From assembly GCA_963735115.1 (NCBI GenBank), contig CAVTJR010000003.1:434001-498000 (forward strand): a stretch of DNA of 64,000 bases. Direction: 5' to 3'. How positions within the stretch are numbered: the first letter of the stretch is position 1; each line of letters starts with the position of its first letter. The notes beneath the pieces were generated by a model. The model did not search any database, was not told the origin of the DNA, and saw only the letters and a program-made list of their open reading frames with translations. The DNA comes from JAKACA01 sp963735115. Lineage in GTDB: Bacteria; Actinomycetota; Acidimicrobiia; Acidimicrobiales; Bog-793. Position numbers and translations under genes: made by a program. Shown here piece after piece: positions 41,675-49,752 of this stretch.

Positions 41675-43219
41675 GACCTCGTCGCGCAGGACTCGGCGCA
41701 GGATCTTGCCCGAGGCCGATTTGGGGATGGCATCGACGAAAGTGACTCGACGTAGCTGTTTGTAGTGGGCGACTTGGCCGGCCACAAAGGCGGCGACGGC
41801 GTCCTCGGTTGTCTCGGCGCCGGGCTTGAGCACGACGAACCCGATGGGGACCTCGCCCGCTTCCTCGTCGGGCAGTCCGATGACGGCGGCGTCGGCGACG
41901 GCCGGGTGGGTGAGCAGGATGGCCTCGAGCTCGGCGGGCGGTACCTGGAACCCCTTGTACTTGATGAGCTCCTTGAGGCGGTCGACCACGAATACGTGGC
42001 CGTCGGCGTCGATGTGACCGATGTCGCCCGTGTGGAGCCAGCCTTCGTCATCGATGGTCTCGGCCGTGGCCTCGGGGTTGTTGAGGTACCCCTTCATCAC
42101 TTGCGGGCCGCGCACCCACATCTCACCGTCGGCGTCGACGCCGAGCGACTGGCCGTCGGCCACGATCCGCAACTCGGTACGGGGCACCGTCACGCCCACC
42201 GAGCCCGGCTTGAACCCACCCGGGACCGTGAGGTGGGTGACGGGCGAGAGCTCGGTCATGCCGTAGCCCTGCACGACCTCGCAGCCCAGTCGCGACCCCG
42301 CCTCGATGGCCAGCTCCGCCGAGAGCGGCGCCGCCCCCGAGAGCACGTTACGGAGGGCGGACAGGTCGTACTTGTCGACGAGGGGGTGCTTGGCGAGGGC
42401 CACGACGATGGGGGGGGCCACGAACGTACGCGTGATGTGATGGTCCCGATGCAGCTGGAGGAACTGCTCGAGATCGAACCGGGGCATCGTGACGATGGTG
42501 GCGCCCGCCGCCAGGCCGGTGTTCATCAGCACCTGCATGCCGTAGATGTGGAAGAACGGGAGGACAGCCACGATTCGCTCGTCCTCGGTGATCTTGAGCG
42601 GGTACATGACCTGGGCGATGTTGGAGACGAGGTTGCGGTGGGTGAGCATGACGCCCTTGCAGAGGCCGGTGGTGCCCGACGAATAGGGCAGGGCCACGAC
42701 GTCGTCGAGGTCGACCGGCACCTGCTCGGCGAGCGGTTCTCCGAAGATCGTGCTCAGTGCCGGGGTGTCGGCCTCGCCTTCCCCGAGCAGGTAGGTCTCG
42801 GCCACCTTGGTGCCTTCGGCGCCGGCTCGGGCGGTCTCGAGGAACGCCGCCACGGTGACGAGCATGCTGGCGCCGGCATCGTCGAGCTGGTGGCGCACCT
42901 CCAGGTCGGTGTAGGTGGGGTTGATGGTGGTGATGGCCCCGCCGGCGAGGGCGACGGCATGGAACACCACGGCGTACTCGGGCACGTTGGGCGCCATCAG
43001 AGCAAGCACGTCGCCCGGGCCGAAGCCCTGGGCCACCAAGCCTCCGGCGAGTGACCGGATCGCCTGGTTGAGCTGCGCGTAGGTGAGGGTCCGCCCGGAA
43101 GGGCCGTCGATCAGCGCCGGCTTGTCTGGCAGGTCGGCCGCCCGTCGGAGCACGTACTCGGTGAGCGGCACGGCGGGGATGTCGACGTCGGGCAATGGGC
43201 TGGTGTAGATCGTCGTCAT
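41669..43219 (-). CDS. 4-coumarate-CoA ligase-like acyl-CoA synthetase
   Basis: A 516-residue ANL-family enzyme: YSSGTTGLCKGVMLTHRNL (A3 phosphate loop), QGYGMTELSP (A5), GWLHTGDIGHIDADG and DRLKELIKYKGFQVPPAELE (A8 and hinge), SASGKILRR (A10 catalytic Lys). It activates a carboxylic acid to an acyl-CoA via the adenylate. Sequence resembles the plant 4CL-like clade more than long-chain FadD. The ATG at 43219 gives the normal N-terminus; an upstream in-frame ATG at 43294 adds non-family residues. Confidence 0.9.
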   Translation of the reverse strand: MTTIYTSPLPDVDIPAVPLTEYVLRRAADLPDKPALIDGPSGRTLTYAQLNQAIRSLAGGLVAQGFGPGDVLALMAPNVPEYAVVFHAVALAGGAITTINPTYTDLEVRHQLDDAGASMLVTVAAFLETARAGAEGTKVAETYLLGEGEADTPALSTIFGEPLAEQVPVDLDDVVALPYSSGTTGLCKGVMLTHRNLVSNIAQVMYPLKITEDERIVAVLPFFHIYGMQVLMNTGLAAGATIVTMPRFDLEQFLQLHRDHHITRTFVAPPIVVALAKHPLVDKYDLSALRNVLSGAAPLSAELAIEAGSRLGCEVVQGYGMTELSPVTHLTVPGGFKPGSVGVTVPRTELRIVADGQSLGVDADGEMWVRGPQVMKGYLNNPEATAETIDDEGWLHTGDIGHIDADGHVFVVDRLKELIKYKGFQVPPAELEAILLTHPAVADAAVIGLPDEEAGEVPIGFVVLKPGAETTEDAVAAFVAGQVAHYKQLRRVTFVDAIPKSASGKILRRVLRDEVS

Positions 43220-43444
43220 GTCGCACCTCGAGGGGTCGGGCCGGCGGTCACTCCGGAACCTCAGCAAGCACCGGTGGGGAGACGAATCGAGCACCGGTCG
43301 TCAGCTCCGACCCGTTCGCGCACGCCCGAGCCACAGCCGCCATCACCCCATCGATGCTACGCGAAGGCCCAGTCTCCGGCTTCGGCGGGCCGTCTCGAAC
43401 CGCTGCGAGTCCGGCCGCGGCCTAGCGCCAGGGCGACCGCCTCG

Positions 43445-44185
43445 TCAGGTGGGGAGTTGCAAGCTGGCGAGGAGACTTTCCACCATCGGCAGGGCCGAGG
43501 CGTAGCGAGCGCTGTCAGCGGTGTAGGTGAACAGCCAGGCATCCCCGTTGCGGATGGTCCACTGGGAGAGAAACTCCAGGTTGTACGACGTCCCGTTGCT
43601 GGTCACCGTCGCCGCCCAGACCACGCGGTAACCGGCCGTCCCGTCGAAAGTCACGGCGCCCTGCTGACTGATCGTGCCCTTGTCCCCACTTATCTGCGAC
43701 AGGGTTGTCTGCAAGTACCCGGCCGCAGTGAGGGGCGTGCTACTCGACTGCAGCTGCAGGTTGACATTCCGCCGGAACGGAACCCCCTTGGCAGGATCAA
43801 TGTAGACAAACAGCGGGCCGGAGCTGCCGTGCGTCACCGTCCACGACGCCGGGTGGAGAAAACTGACGCCGTTAACCGTGTAGGTCACCCAGCCGCTTGT
43901 CGACGGCAACGACGTTGAGGTGGTCGTCGTCGCCGCCGAGGTCGTCGTCGTCGCCAAAACAACAGTCGTCGAAGTCGTCGTGGTCGCCGCCGTCGAGGTC
44001 GTCGTCGCCGCCGTCGAGGTGGTCGTCGTCGCCGCCGTCGAGGTCGTCGTCGAGGCGGTGCTCGCGCTGCCAGAGCACGCCGCCAACAAGGCGCCAGCGA
44101 GTGCCAGTCCGACCAGCAGGCAGCAGAGCTGGAGAGGTGCTGACGTCGATCGGGGCCGCATTCGAGTGATCTTGCCTTTGCCCAT
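43445..44185 (-). CDS. Lipoprotein with Thr/Ser linker and PsbP/LpqN-like domain
   Basis: A 246-residue lipoprotein. The signal peptide ends in the lipobox ALLAAC (Cys37). Then comes a low-complexity linker of about 50 residues built from TTTST/AATTT units. The C-terminal globular domain (about 100-246) starts WVTYTVNGVSFLHPASW and contains NVNLQLQSSSTPL and GTAGYRVVWAATV, similar to small beta-rich extracytoplasmic domains such as PsbP/LpqN. The domain is likely displayed beyond the membrane by the linker. Confidence 0.75.
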   Translation of the reverse strand: MGKGKITRMRPRSTSAPLQLCCLLVGLALAGALLAACSGSASTASTTTSTAATTTTSTAATTTSTAATTTTSTTVVLATTTTSAATTTTSTSLPSTSGWVTYTVNGVSFLHPASWTVTHGSSGPLFVYIDPAKGVPFRRNVNLQLQSSSTPLTAAGYLQTTLSQISGDKGTISQQGAVTFDGTAGYRVVWAATVTSNGTSYNLEFLSQWTIRNGDAWLFTYTADSARYASALPMVESLLASLQLPT

Positions 44186-44395
44186 TGGGTCTCCCGTCTG
44201 TGAGCTCCTCCGACGAGGAAAGACGCTCGATGTTAGAACGGTACGCCGCTGCTGCTTCGGCTCGAATCGGGGGTTTCCCTAGTTCGTGCGAGATGCCGCA
44301 GGTCGGCGGCTCGGTCCATAGGCCCACGGTGCAGGACGGGCGATTGAGCGGGCGCCCGCAAAGCACCATCGAGGCACACCTGTCAGCTGAAGCCT

Positions 44396-45004
44396 TCAGA
44401 GGAGGAGGCCGGACTCGAGCCGCGCCAGAGAGTCGTCAAGCAGCGCCACGAGGTCGCTCCCCGGGTGGTCCACCCAGTAGAGCTCTGCTGAGATCATGAC
44501 GCCGAGGAACGCCCCTGCCATCGCGCACACCCCAAAGTCGTCAGCAGGACGCCCGAGCCGCTCGGCGGCGAGGTCGGTGACCTGTCGGATGGTCTGGGCG
44601 AATTGGTCGAACATTGCGGCACGAAGCTCGGGCACCGAGAGCGCCAGCTCCGCCCGGTCGCGCATGTCGGCGAGCTCGTCGTCGGTGAGTGGGTCGAAGA
44701 CCGCTCGGAGGGCACCCCGGATGGCCTGGATCGGGGTGTTGTCAGCAGGCTGAGCGCGGAAGGCCTCGACGATGAGCGGGTCGTAGTCGTCGGTGAGGAC
44801 GACGTCCTCCTTGGCGCCGAAGTAACGAAAGAACGTTGAGGGCGATATCTCGACCACCTCGGCAATCTGCTCGACGGTGGTGGCCTCGTAGCCCTGTTCG
44901 CGAAAGAGCCTCAGAGCCTCGTGCTGGATGGCGGCGCGGGTCTTGGCCTTCTTGCGCTCTCTCAGGCCGCTGACCGGTCCGATCTCAGGCGGCAACGCGC
45001 TCAC
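44396..45004 (-). CDS. TetR family transcriptional regulator
   Basis: A 202-residue regulator from the GTG at 45004: TRAAIQHEALRLFREQGYEATTVEQIAEVVEISPSTFFRYF (in parts) is the TetR HTH. The C-terminal ligand domain includes LSVPELRAAMFDQFAQTIRQV. It overlaps the 3' end of the MFS transporter gene by 20 bp, so transporter and regulator are one minus-strand unit; the regulator probably represses the transporter in response to its substrate. Confidence 0.88.
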   Translation of the reverse strand: MSALPPEIGPVSGLRERKKAKTRAAIQHEALRLFREQGYEATTVEQIAEVVEISPSTFFRYFGAKEDVVLTDDYDPLIVEAFRAQPADNTPIQAIRGALRAVFDPLTDDELADMRDRAELALSVPELRAAMFDQFAQTIRQVTDLAAERLGRPADDFGVCAMAGAFLGVMISAELYWVDHPGSDLVALLDDSLARLESGLLL

Positions 45005-46539
45005 CTCCCGGTATCTCCTCGTCCGCATCGGCGGGTGCATGCGCGTGTGCAGGCAGGAAGACCAACGAGAGAACGAGACCGACGAGAGCAAAGCCCACCG
45101 ATACGCGAAGGGCCACGTCGGTTCCGTGCACGAAGGCGGCGCGCACCGAGGTCAGCAGCGACGCCGAGCCCAGAGCGTGGGCGACGGCAACGCCTCCGAA
45201 GATGCTCTGGCGCACGGCGTGGGCGACCACCGGTGGCAGCCCGGCGAGGTGGAGGCGACTCACGTAGGCCGAGATCGAGCGCGCTCCCCAAGATGGCGCT
45301 CCCGAGCGGCGCCCCCGTGTTCTTTAGCGCCTGGAGCACGCCCGAGCCCACCCCAGCCCGTTGCTCGGAAAGCTCGGCCAGGGCGGCGGAGGCGGCGGTC
45401 GCCATCGTGAGGCCCGTGCCCATTCCGGCAATCGCCATCCAGATTGCGAAGAAACCCTCGCCCGAGGACAGCGAGGCGGTGGACCCTATCCCGAGGCCGA
45501 AGCCCAGCACGAGAAAGCCCGCCGCGACGGCGAGCTTGGCGCCGATCGCCTTGGCGATGGGCGCCGCCGGGAGCAGGCCAACGAGCATCCCGCCCACAGC
45601 GGGCAGCAGGCGGATGCCCGATCCCTCCGGGCTCGTGCCCATGACGCCCTGGAAGTACTGCGGCATCGTGAAGAGGAGGCCGATCAGAGCAAGTGTGAGG
45701 ACGGCGAACACGATGACGCCCCAGGTGAAGGAAGGGGAGCGGAAGAGGCTGAGGTCGACGAGCGGCTGGCCGCCAGGGCGCTGTTCGAGGGCACGCTCCC
45801 AGAAGAAGAACGCCACGATCAGCGCCAGTCCGACGCCAAGGGGAGCGAGCGCTCCCAGCGAAGCCCACCCGTGCTGTCCTGCCTCGATGAATCCGTAGGT
45901 CACACCGACAAGGCCGGCACTAGAGCACACGATCCCCACCGTGTCGATGCCCGGGCGCAGTTCCGAGGCAGACTCCGGTACGAGGGCGACTACGGCTACG
46001 AAACCGAGGATGGCTACCGGTACATTCAGCAAGAACACCCATCCCCACCAGTAATGCGAGAGCAGCCAACCGCCGAGGATCGGACCGATCGGGAAGGCGA
46101 ACATGTTGGCCGCCGCCCAGATGCCGACCGCCTTCGGGCGCTCCTCCTCGGAGAACAGCACGGTGAGTGCGGACACGGCCATCACGACGAGCCCGGCCCC
46201 TGCGAAGCCCAAGAGGACGCGGGCCCCGATGAACTCTGCGGGCGTGCGGGAGAAGGCACAGGCGAGCGAGCCGACAGCAAACAAGGCCAGGGAGGAGAGC
46301 ATGACCTTCTTACGGCCGTAGCGGTCGCCCAAGAGTCCCGCCGGCAACATCGCCGCTGCGAGCACGAGGGCGTAGCCAGAGGAGAACCACTGCAGGTCGG
46401 ACTCAGAGGCCTTGAGGGCGCCGGCAAGGGTCGGGAGGGCGACGCTGAGGACCGTTAAGTCCATGCCCACTGCCAGCACCGCGAGCATGACACCTCCGAG
46501 CGCCCACCACCTGCGTGTCCCCGTCGCTTTCATCACCAT
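44985..46539 (-). CDS. DHA2-type MFS drug transporter, frameshifted near the 3' end
   Basis: A 14-helix MFS exporter of the EmrB/QacA type. MDLTVLSVALPTLAGAL (helix 1 motif), GDRYGRKKVML (motif A), FIGARVLLGFAGAGLV and ILGGWLLSHYWWGWVFLLNVP (motif C region, in parts) are clear. Around 45270-45278 the frame breaks: translation runs into Arg-rich nonsense ending at 45001. The true end (SRLHLAGLPPVVAHAV, then VGFALVGLVLSLVFLPAH, the last helix) is in the frame closing at 44985. One extra base explains it. The start is ATG 46539 with gggagg 8 bp upstream. Confidence 0.8.
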
Positions 46540-46580
46540 CGTCTCCACCTCCCTTGTCGCCGTGTCACCGCAACCTCGAA

Positions 46581-46630
46581 CTGAGGTTTGTAAAACATCA
46601 TCCTAAATGACAGTGTATCTCAAATACTAG
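46581..46630 (-). promoter_or_regulatory. AT-rich promoter/operator region of the MFS-TetR unit
   Basis: An AT-rich island in GC-rich surroundings, upstream of the transporter. It includes TTGAGA (minus strand) and the partial palindromes TCATCCTAAATGA and GTTTGTAAAAC, candidates for the TetR-type operator. Exact promoter boxes cannot be assigned. Confidence 0.35.
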
Positions 46631-46749
46631 GGACTTTCGACTCTGAACGTGAATTTTCTCGGCTCGCGGCTCAAGGACGCCGCCGGCGCGTCGTCGGCTG
46701 CCCCCACCCTCGACCGCCACCTCCGAACGACGAACGGCGTCCTGAGCAG

Positions 46750-47169
46750 TCAGCCGCCCGTGGCGGGTGGGTAGCGGCAGAACACGTCGATCGACACCGC
46801 CCGGTTAGCTTTCGCGAGCACGACGTGGGGCGCTTGGCACGTCGTTCCCGGGGGGAAGCCGCTGACGCGGGCGTACAGCTTGTAGGTACCCGATGGCAGG
46901 CGCAGAGAGAACCTTCCGTTCAGGCCGACGCTGCTGGTCGCGACGACGTTGGAGCCTCGGGCAGCCTCGACGACTCCAGCCGCCGGTAGGGGTAGACGGT
47001 TTCTCACCGGGAAGTTGCTCAGCATCGGCCGATACAACAGCCCATGGACGACAGCCGTGTTCTCGGGAGCGGTCGAGCACCCCGCCAGCAGCCCGGCAGC
47101 GACGACGACGGCGACGGCTCGACGAACAGATGTCAGCGACGTTCTAACCTCACTCGTTCTGCACTTCAT
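46750..47169 (-). CDS. Lipoprotein with carboxypeptidase-regulatory-like beta domain
   Basis: A 139-residue lipoprotein with lipobox GLLAGC (Cys31). The mature part ends with GRFSLRLPSGTYKLYARVSGFPPG, the typical strand pair of CarboxypepD_reg-like Ig-fold domains. Its ATG overlaps (ATGA) the stop of the truncated gene upstream, which encoded a similar domain, so the two were once an operon. Confidence 0.75.
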   Translation of the reverse strand: MKCRTSEVRTSLTSVRRAVAVVVAAGLLAGCSTAPENTAVVHGLLYRPMLSNFPVRNRLPLPAAGVVEAARGSNVVATSSVGLNGRFSLRLPSGTYKLYARVSGFPPGTTCQAPHVVLAKANRAVSIDVFCRYPPATGG

Positions 47170-47288
47170 GGGATCGGGATGATCAGCTTCAGGCCGGTCA
47201 CGACCTCGCCGGCGGTCACACTGACGGAGTTGCGCGTCGCGCCGCCGTTACCCCTGTAGCCGGCGACGACGTAGGTGCGTAGGGAGCC
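47166..47288 (-). pseudogene. 3' remnant of a carboxypeptidase-regulatory-like gene
   Basis: The last about 38 codons read TYVVAGYRGNGGATRNSVSV then TAGEVVTGLKLIIPIP and a stop that overlaps the next ATG. This is the closing strand pair of a beta domain like that of the following lipoprotein. Upstream of about 47290 the sequence belongs to the phosphotransferase gene in another frame, so the 5' part has been replaced or deleted. Confidence 0.65.
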
Positions 47289-48313
47289 GATGGCGCTCCG
47301 CCGAGCAGTTGCTGGAACCCCTTCCACTTGGTGCGAGTCCACTGGGTCTCTTGATGAGGCGACCGAAACATGTTGGCGAAGGAGGCGATGTCGGACAAGG
47401 TCCATGCCAACCGATAGAAGCTGATCGCCGTCTCGTTGATGGTCGTTCCGGTCAGACGTTCGTATGCCATGAGGCACTGGGGCGAGCCGTCATGGAGCAT
47501 CCATAGGTCGCGCTCCCGCCTGGCCAGGGCTACGGTGTCCCAGTCAATCAGGCGGAGGCCATCGGCGGTGTGAATCAGGTTGCCGGGATGTGGCTCGCCA
47601 TGGGTGAGGACCGCCGTCTCCTCGGCCTCGCCGAGTTGTCGGCCAAGCAGGTCTAGCTGCTCCAGCCAACTCGTCACCTTCTCAGCGTGGGCAGCCAGCA
47701 CATGTCGAGCGGGCTCCGACAGGGACCCGCCCATCCACGGCCGATCCAGCTCGTCGAGGGCAGCAGCGAGGTCCGGCCGCTCGGGCAGGTGCAAGCGCCT
47801 GTGGGCGATGCGGACGTCGGTGACGGCAGTCGGCTTATGCAGCGTCGCGAGTTCTCCCAGGAGGGCATCTCGGTCCGTATCAGCAAGGGGGTCTCCCCAG
47901 GCGCCGGCACGGCCTTCGACGAAGGGGAACACCGCCATGCTGTATTGGTCGGCGAGGCGCAGGACGGTCGAGCCGTTTGTGCACCGGAGGGGTGCCACGA
48001 CAAAAGCGAATCCCCCCTCGTCGTGGAGGACGCGGGCGGCTTCATAGGCGTCTCGCAGGCCCTCGAAGGTCGAGTCGCGGGTTTCTCCAATCCATGGCTT
48101 GGTGTCGAGGTCATCGACGGTGATGAACAACTGCGGCCTTGCGCTGATGTCGGCGATCCAGTGGTAACTGCCCGCACCCTTCGGGAGGTACCGAATCTCA
48201 TCGACGGCCGACTTCCAGTTGGCGGCCAGGGCTTCAGCCAGGTCGGTGTCATCGAGTGCTACAGGCGAAGGCGTATCCAGAGTCACCACTGTTTCACAGC
48301 TCGTCAGGCACAT
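47216..48313 (-). CDS. Aminoglycoside phosphotransferase-like (APH(9)/spectinomycin type) protein
   Basis: A protein of about 365 residues with the APH kinase fold. The catalytic loop is LTHGEPHPGN (His near 238, Glu replacing the usual Asp) and the Mg site is LIDWDTVALARRERDL. WIADISARPQLFITVDDLDTKPW and FAFVVAPLRCTNG recall APH(9) spectinomycin-type kinases. It may phosphorylate an antibiotic or another metabolite; resistance is not shown. The last about 24 residues (after KWKGFQQLL) come from reading through the adjacent beta-domain remnant, so the native C-terminus was lost at a junction near 47290. The frame extends 5' into a dehydrogenase remnant; ATG 48313 is my start. Confidence 0.75.
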   Translation of the reverse strand: MCLTSCETVVTLDTPSPVALDDTDLAEALAANWKSAVDEIRYLPKGAGSYHWIADISARPQLFITVDDLDTKPWIGETRDSTFEGLRDAYEAARVLHDEGGFAFVVAPLRCTNGSTVLRLADQYSMAVFPFVEGRAGAWGDPLADTDRDALLGELATLHKPTAVTDVRIAHRRLHLPERPDLAAALDELDRPWMGGSLSEPARHVLAAHAEKVTSWLEQLDLLGRQLGEAEETAVLTHGEPHPGNLIHTADGLRLIDWDTVALARRERDLWMLHDGSPQCLMAYERLTGTTINETAISFYRLAWTLSDIASFANMFRSPHQETQWTRTKWKGFQQLLGGAPSAPYAPTSSPATGVTAARRATPSV

Positions 48314-48378
48314 CTGCAGAGTTGCTACGACATGTCTAGCTGATCTGCCCTGGCTTCCATGCCTCAAGTCGACGGTCG

Positions 48379-48983
48379 TCAAAGCGTGACGACGACCTTG
48401 CCGCCGGGGTGACCTTGCGCCAGATACCGGATTGCCTCGGGGTGCCTCGCGCAGTGGGAAGGTTCGGTCGATGACTGGTGTGACTTTCCCTTCCTCGATC
48501 AGCGTGTTCAGGTACTTCGGGCCTTCGGCGCGCTCCTTCGCGATCACGGGACGCAGTCGCTGGTCCGAGAAGATCGACCGAAGGGGCGCCCGCAGAATCT
48601 GGCGGTCGAAGCAACCGAGCCAGCGGTTGCCTCCTTCGCCGCCGACGATCGCCAGGGTGCCGTGCGGCAGATCGCTCGTGCGCGAACGCGCATACTCGGC
48701 GAAGGAGCCGACGCCGCTCACGCCGTAGACCTCGTCGCCCGGTCGGCATCTTCGACGACACCGGAGAGGTCACGGCCTCGCACCCGTACCTTCGGGCGGC
48801 GGACACCCATTCTCATGAGGCGTACGAGTTAGGGACGACCGGTCATGAGATGCCATACCCCGGGGTCGACACCGGCCGCATGTACCCGCACCAGGACCCG
48901 GCGTCGCCGATCACCGGCATCTCGTTGTCCTCGACCCGCAAGGTGTCGGCTGATCCGTAGACGTCCTGCACGATCGCCTTCAT
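48379..48983 (-). pseudogene. Zinc-type alcohol dehydrogenase/quinone oxidoreductase remnant
   Basis: Reading in pieces: MKAIVQDVYGSADTLRVED (start 48983), then in another frame VLVRVHAAGVDPGVWHLMTG, a stop, RRPKVRVRGRDLSGVVED, a shift to YGVSGVGSFAEYARSRTS, then directly GTLAIVGGEGGNRW and LIEEGKVTPVIDRTFPLREAP, and a last shifted piece RYLAQGHPGGKVVVTL with stop at 48379. About 135 residues including the NAD(P) Rossmann motif are missing between SFAEYARSRTS and GTLAIVGG. At least three frame breaks and one stop make it non-functional. Confidence 0.8.
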
Positions 48984-49122
48984 CACGATCCTCCATCGTC
49001 GCCTCGGGCCCGAGTCTCTCCTAATGCCGGGCCGGGTCGCGCCGCGAATAGTGTTCGGCATTGACTCTGCGACGCAGCCATGCACCCGCGATGTTCCACC
49101 CTCCGAGGAGGCGAGCGTCGGA

Positions 49123-49587
49123 TTGCCCATTTCATCTGAGACCGAGCCCTTCGTTGTCCGCCCGCTCGTGGCGAACGAGCTCGAGCGTGTGGCGGCCGTT
49201 CTGGGCCTTGCTCGCCTTCACCAGGGGGACGGCTTTTATATCGTGGCGTGGGAGCATGACGAGCCGCTCGGACATGCACACTTGGCCCTGACCGATCCCC
49301 CAGAGCTGCAGGATGTTTCCGTGCGACGGGAGCACCGACGACGTGGCGTGGCGTCGGCGCTCACGGCGGTGGCCGAGGAGGAAGCGCGGACTCGGGGCTT
49401 CGGTCGCCTACGCCTCACGGTGAGTACGGACAACTACGGAGCGCAGGCCTTGTACCGTCGCTCTGGGTACCTCGATGTCGGGGTGGCTCCAAAACGCGTG
49501 CAGGGAACGATCTTGATCCGCACCGGGCCGATAGAGGTGGACGACACCATCTTGACCTGGGAAAAGCGGCTCGACCTAAGAGCATGA
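49123..49587 (+). CDS. GNAT family N-acetyltransferase
   Basis: A protein of about 154 residues with LQDVSVRREHRRRGVASALTAVAEEEA (the acetyl-CoA Q/RxxGxG/A loop) and NYGAQALYRRSGYLDVG at the end, both classic GNAT signatures. The start is uncertain: a TTG at 49123 has a gaggagg stretch about 11 bp upstream, and the frame is open to 49024. It is divergent from the dehydrogenase remnant. The substrate is unknown. Confidence 0.8.
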   Translation: MPISSETEPFVVRPLVANELERVAAVLGLARLHQGDGFYIVAWEHDEPLGHAHLALTDPPELQDVSVRREHRRRGVASALTAVAEEEARTRGFGRLRLTVSTDNYGAQALYRRSGYLDVGVAPKRVQGTILIRTGPIEVDDTILTWEKRLDLRA

Positions 49588-49752
49588 CCACCGCGACGGA
49601 GGCTGACGGTACCGGTCCCTGTCAGGTGGGCCATGCCGCGATCGACGCGACAGAGACCCGCCGAGTCGACGCGAGGCGGTCCTACTTCGTCGTCGAGGCG
49701 ATCACCACATCACCAAGCACCCCGGGCGCGGCAGAGAGTGACGGGATCTCGA

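Noticed and set aside
41765..43054. 429-codon plus-strand frame opposite the CoA ligase
   Set aside because: It is antisense to a gene with all adenylate-forming motifs; its Gly/Asp/His/Val-rich product has no recognisable domain.
37256..43219. Reading the cluster as an oleABCD hydrocarbon operon
   Set aside because: The ligase is 4CL-like and on the opposite strand, there is no OleD-type reductase, and a BVMO is present; only the thiolase-fold and hydrolase parts are shared.
43920..44282. Val-rich plus-strand frame at the lipoprotein linker
   Set aside because: It is the antisense of the Thr/Ser codon repeat; the minus strand has a lipobox and a folded domain.
45361..46458. 365-codon plus-strand frame opposite the MFS transporter
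   Set aside because: The opposite strand encodes clear MFS helices and motifs; this frame is Glu/Gly/Arg-rich antisense reading.
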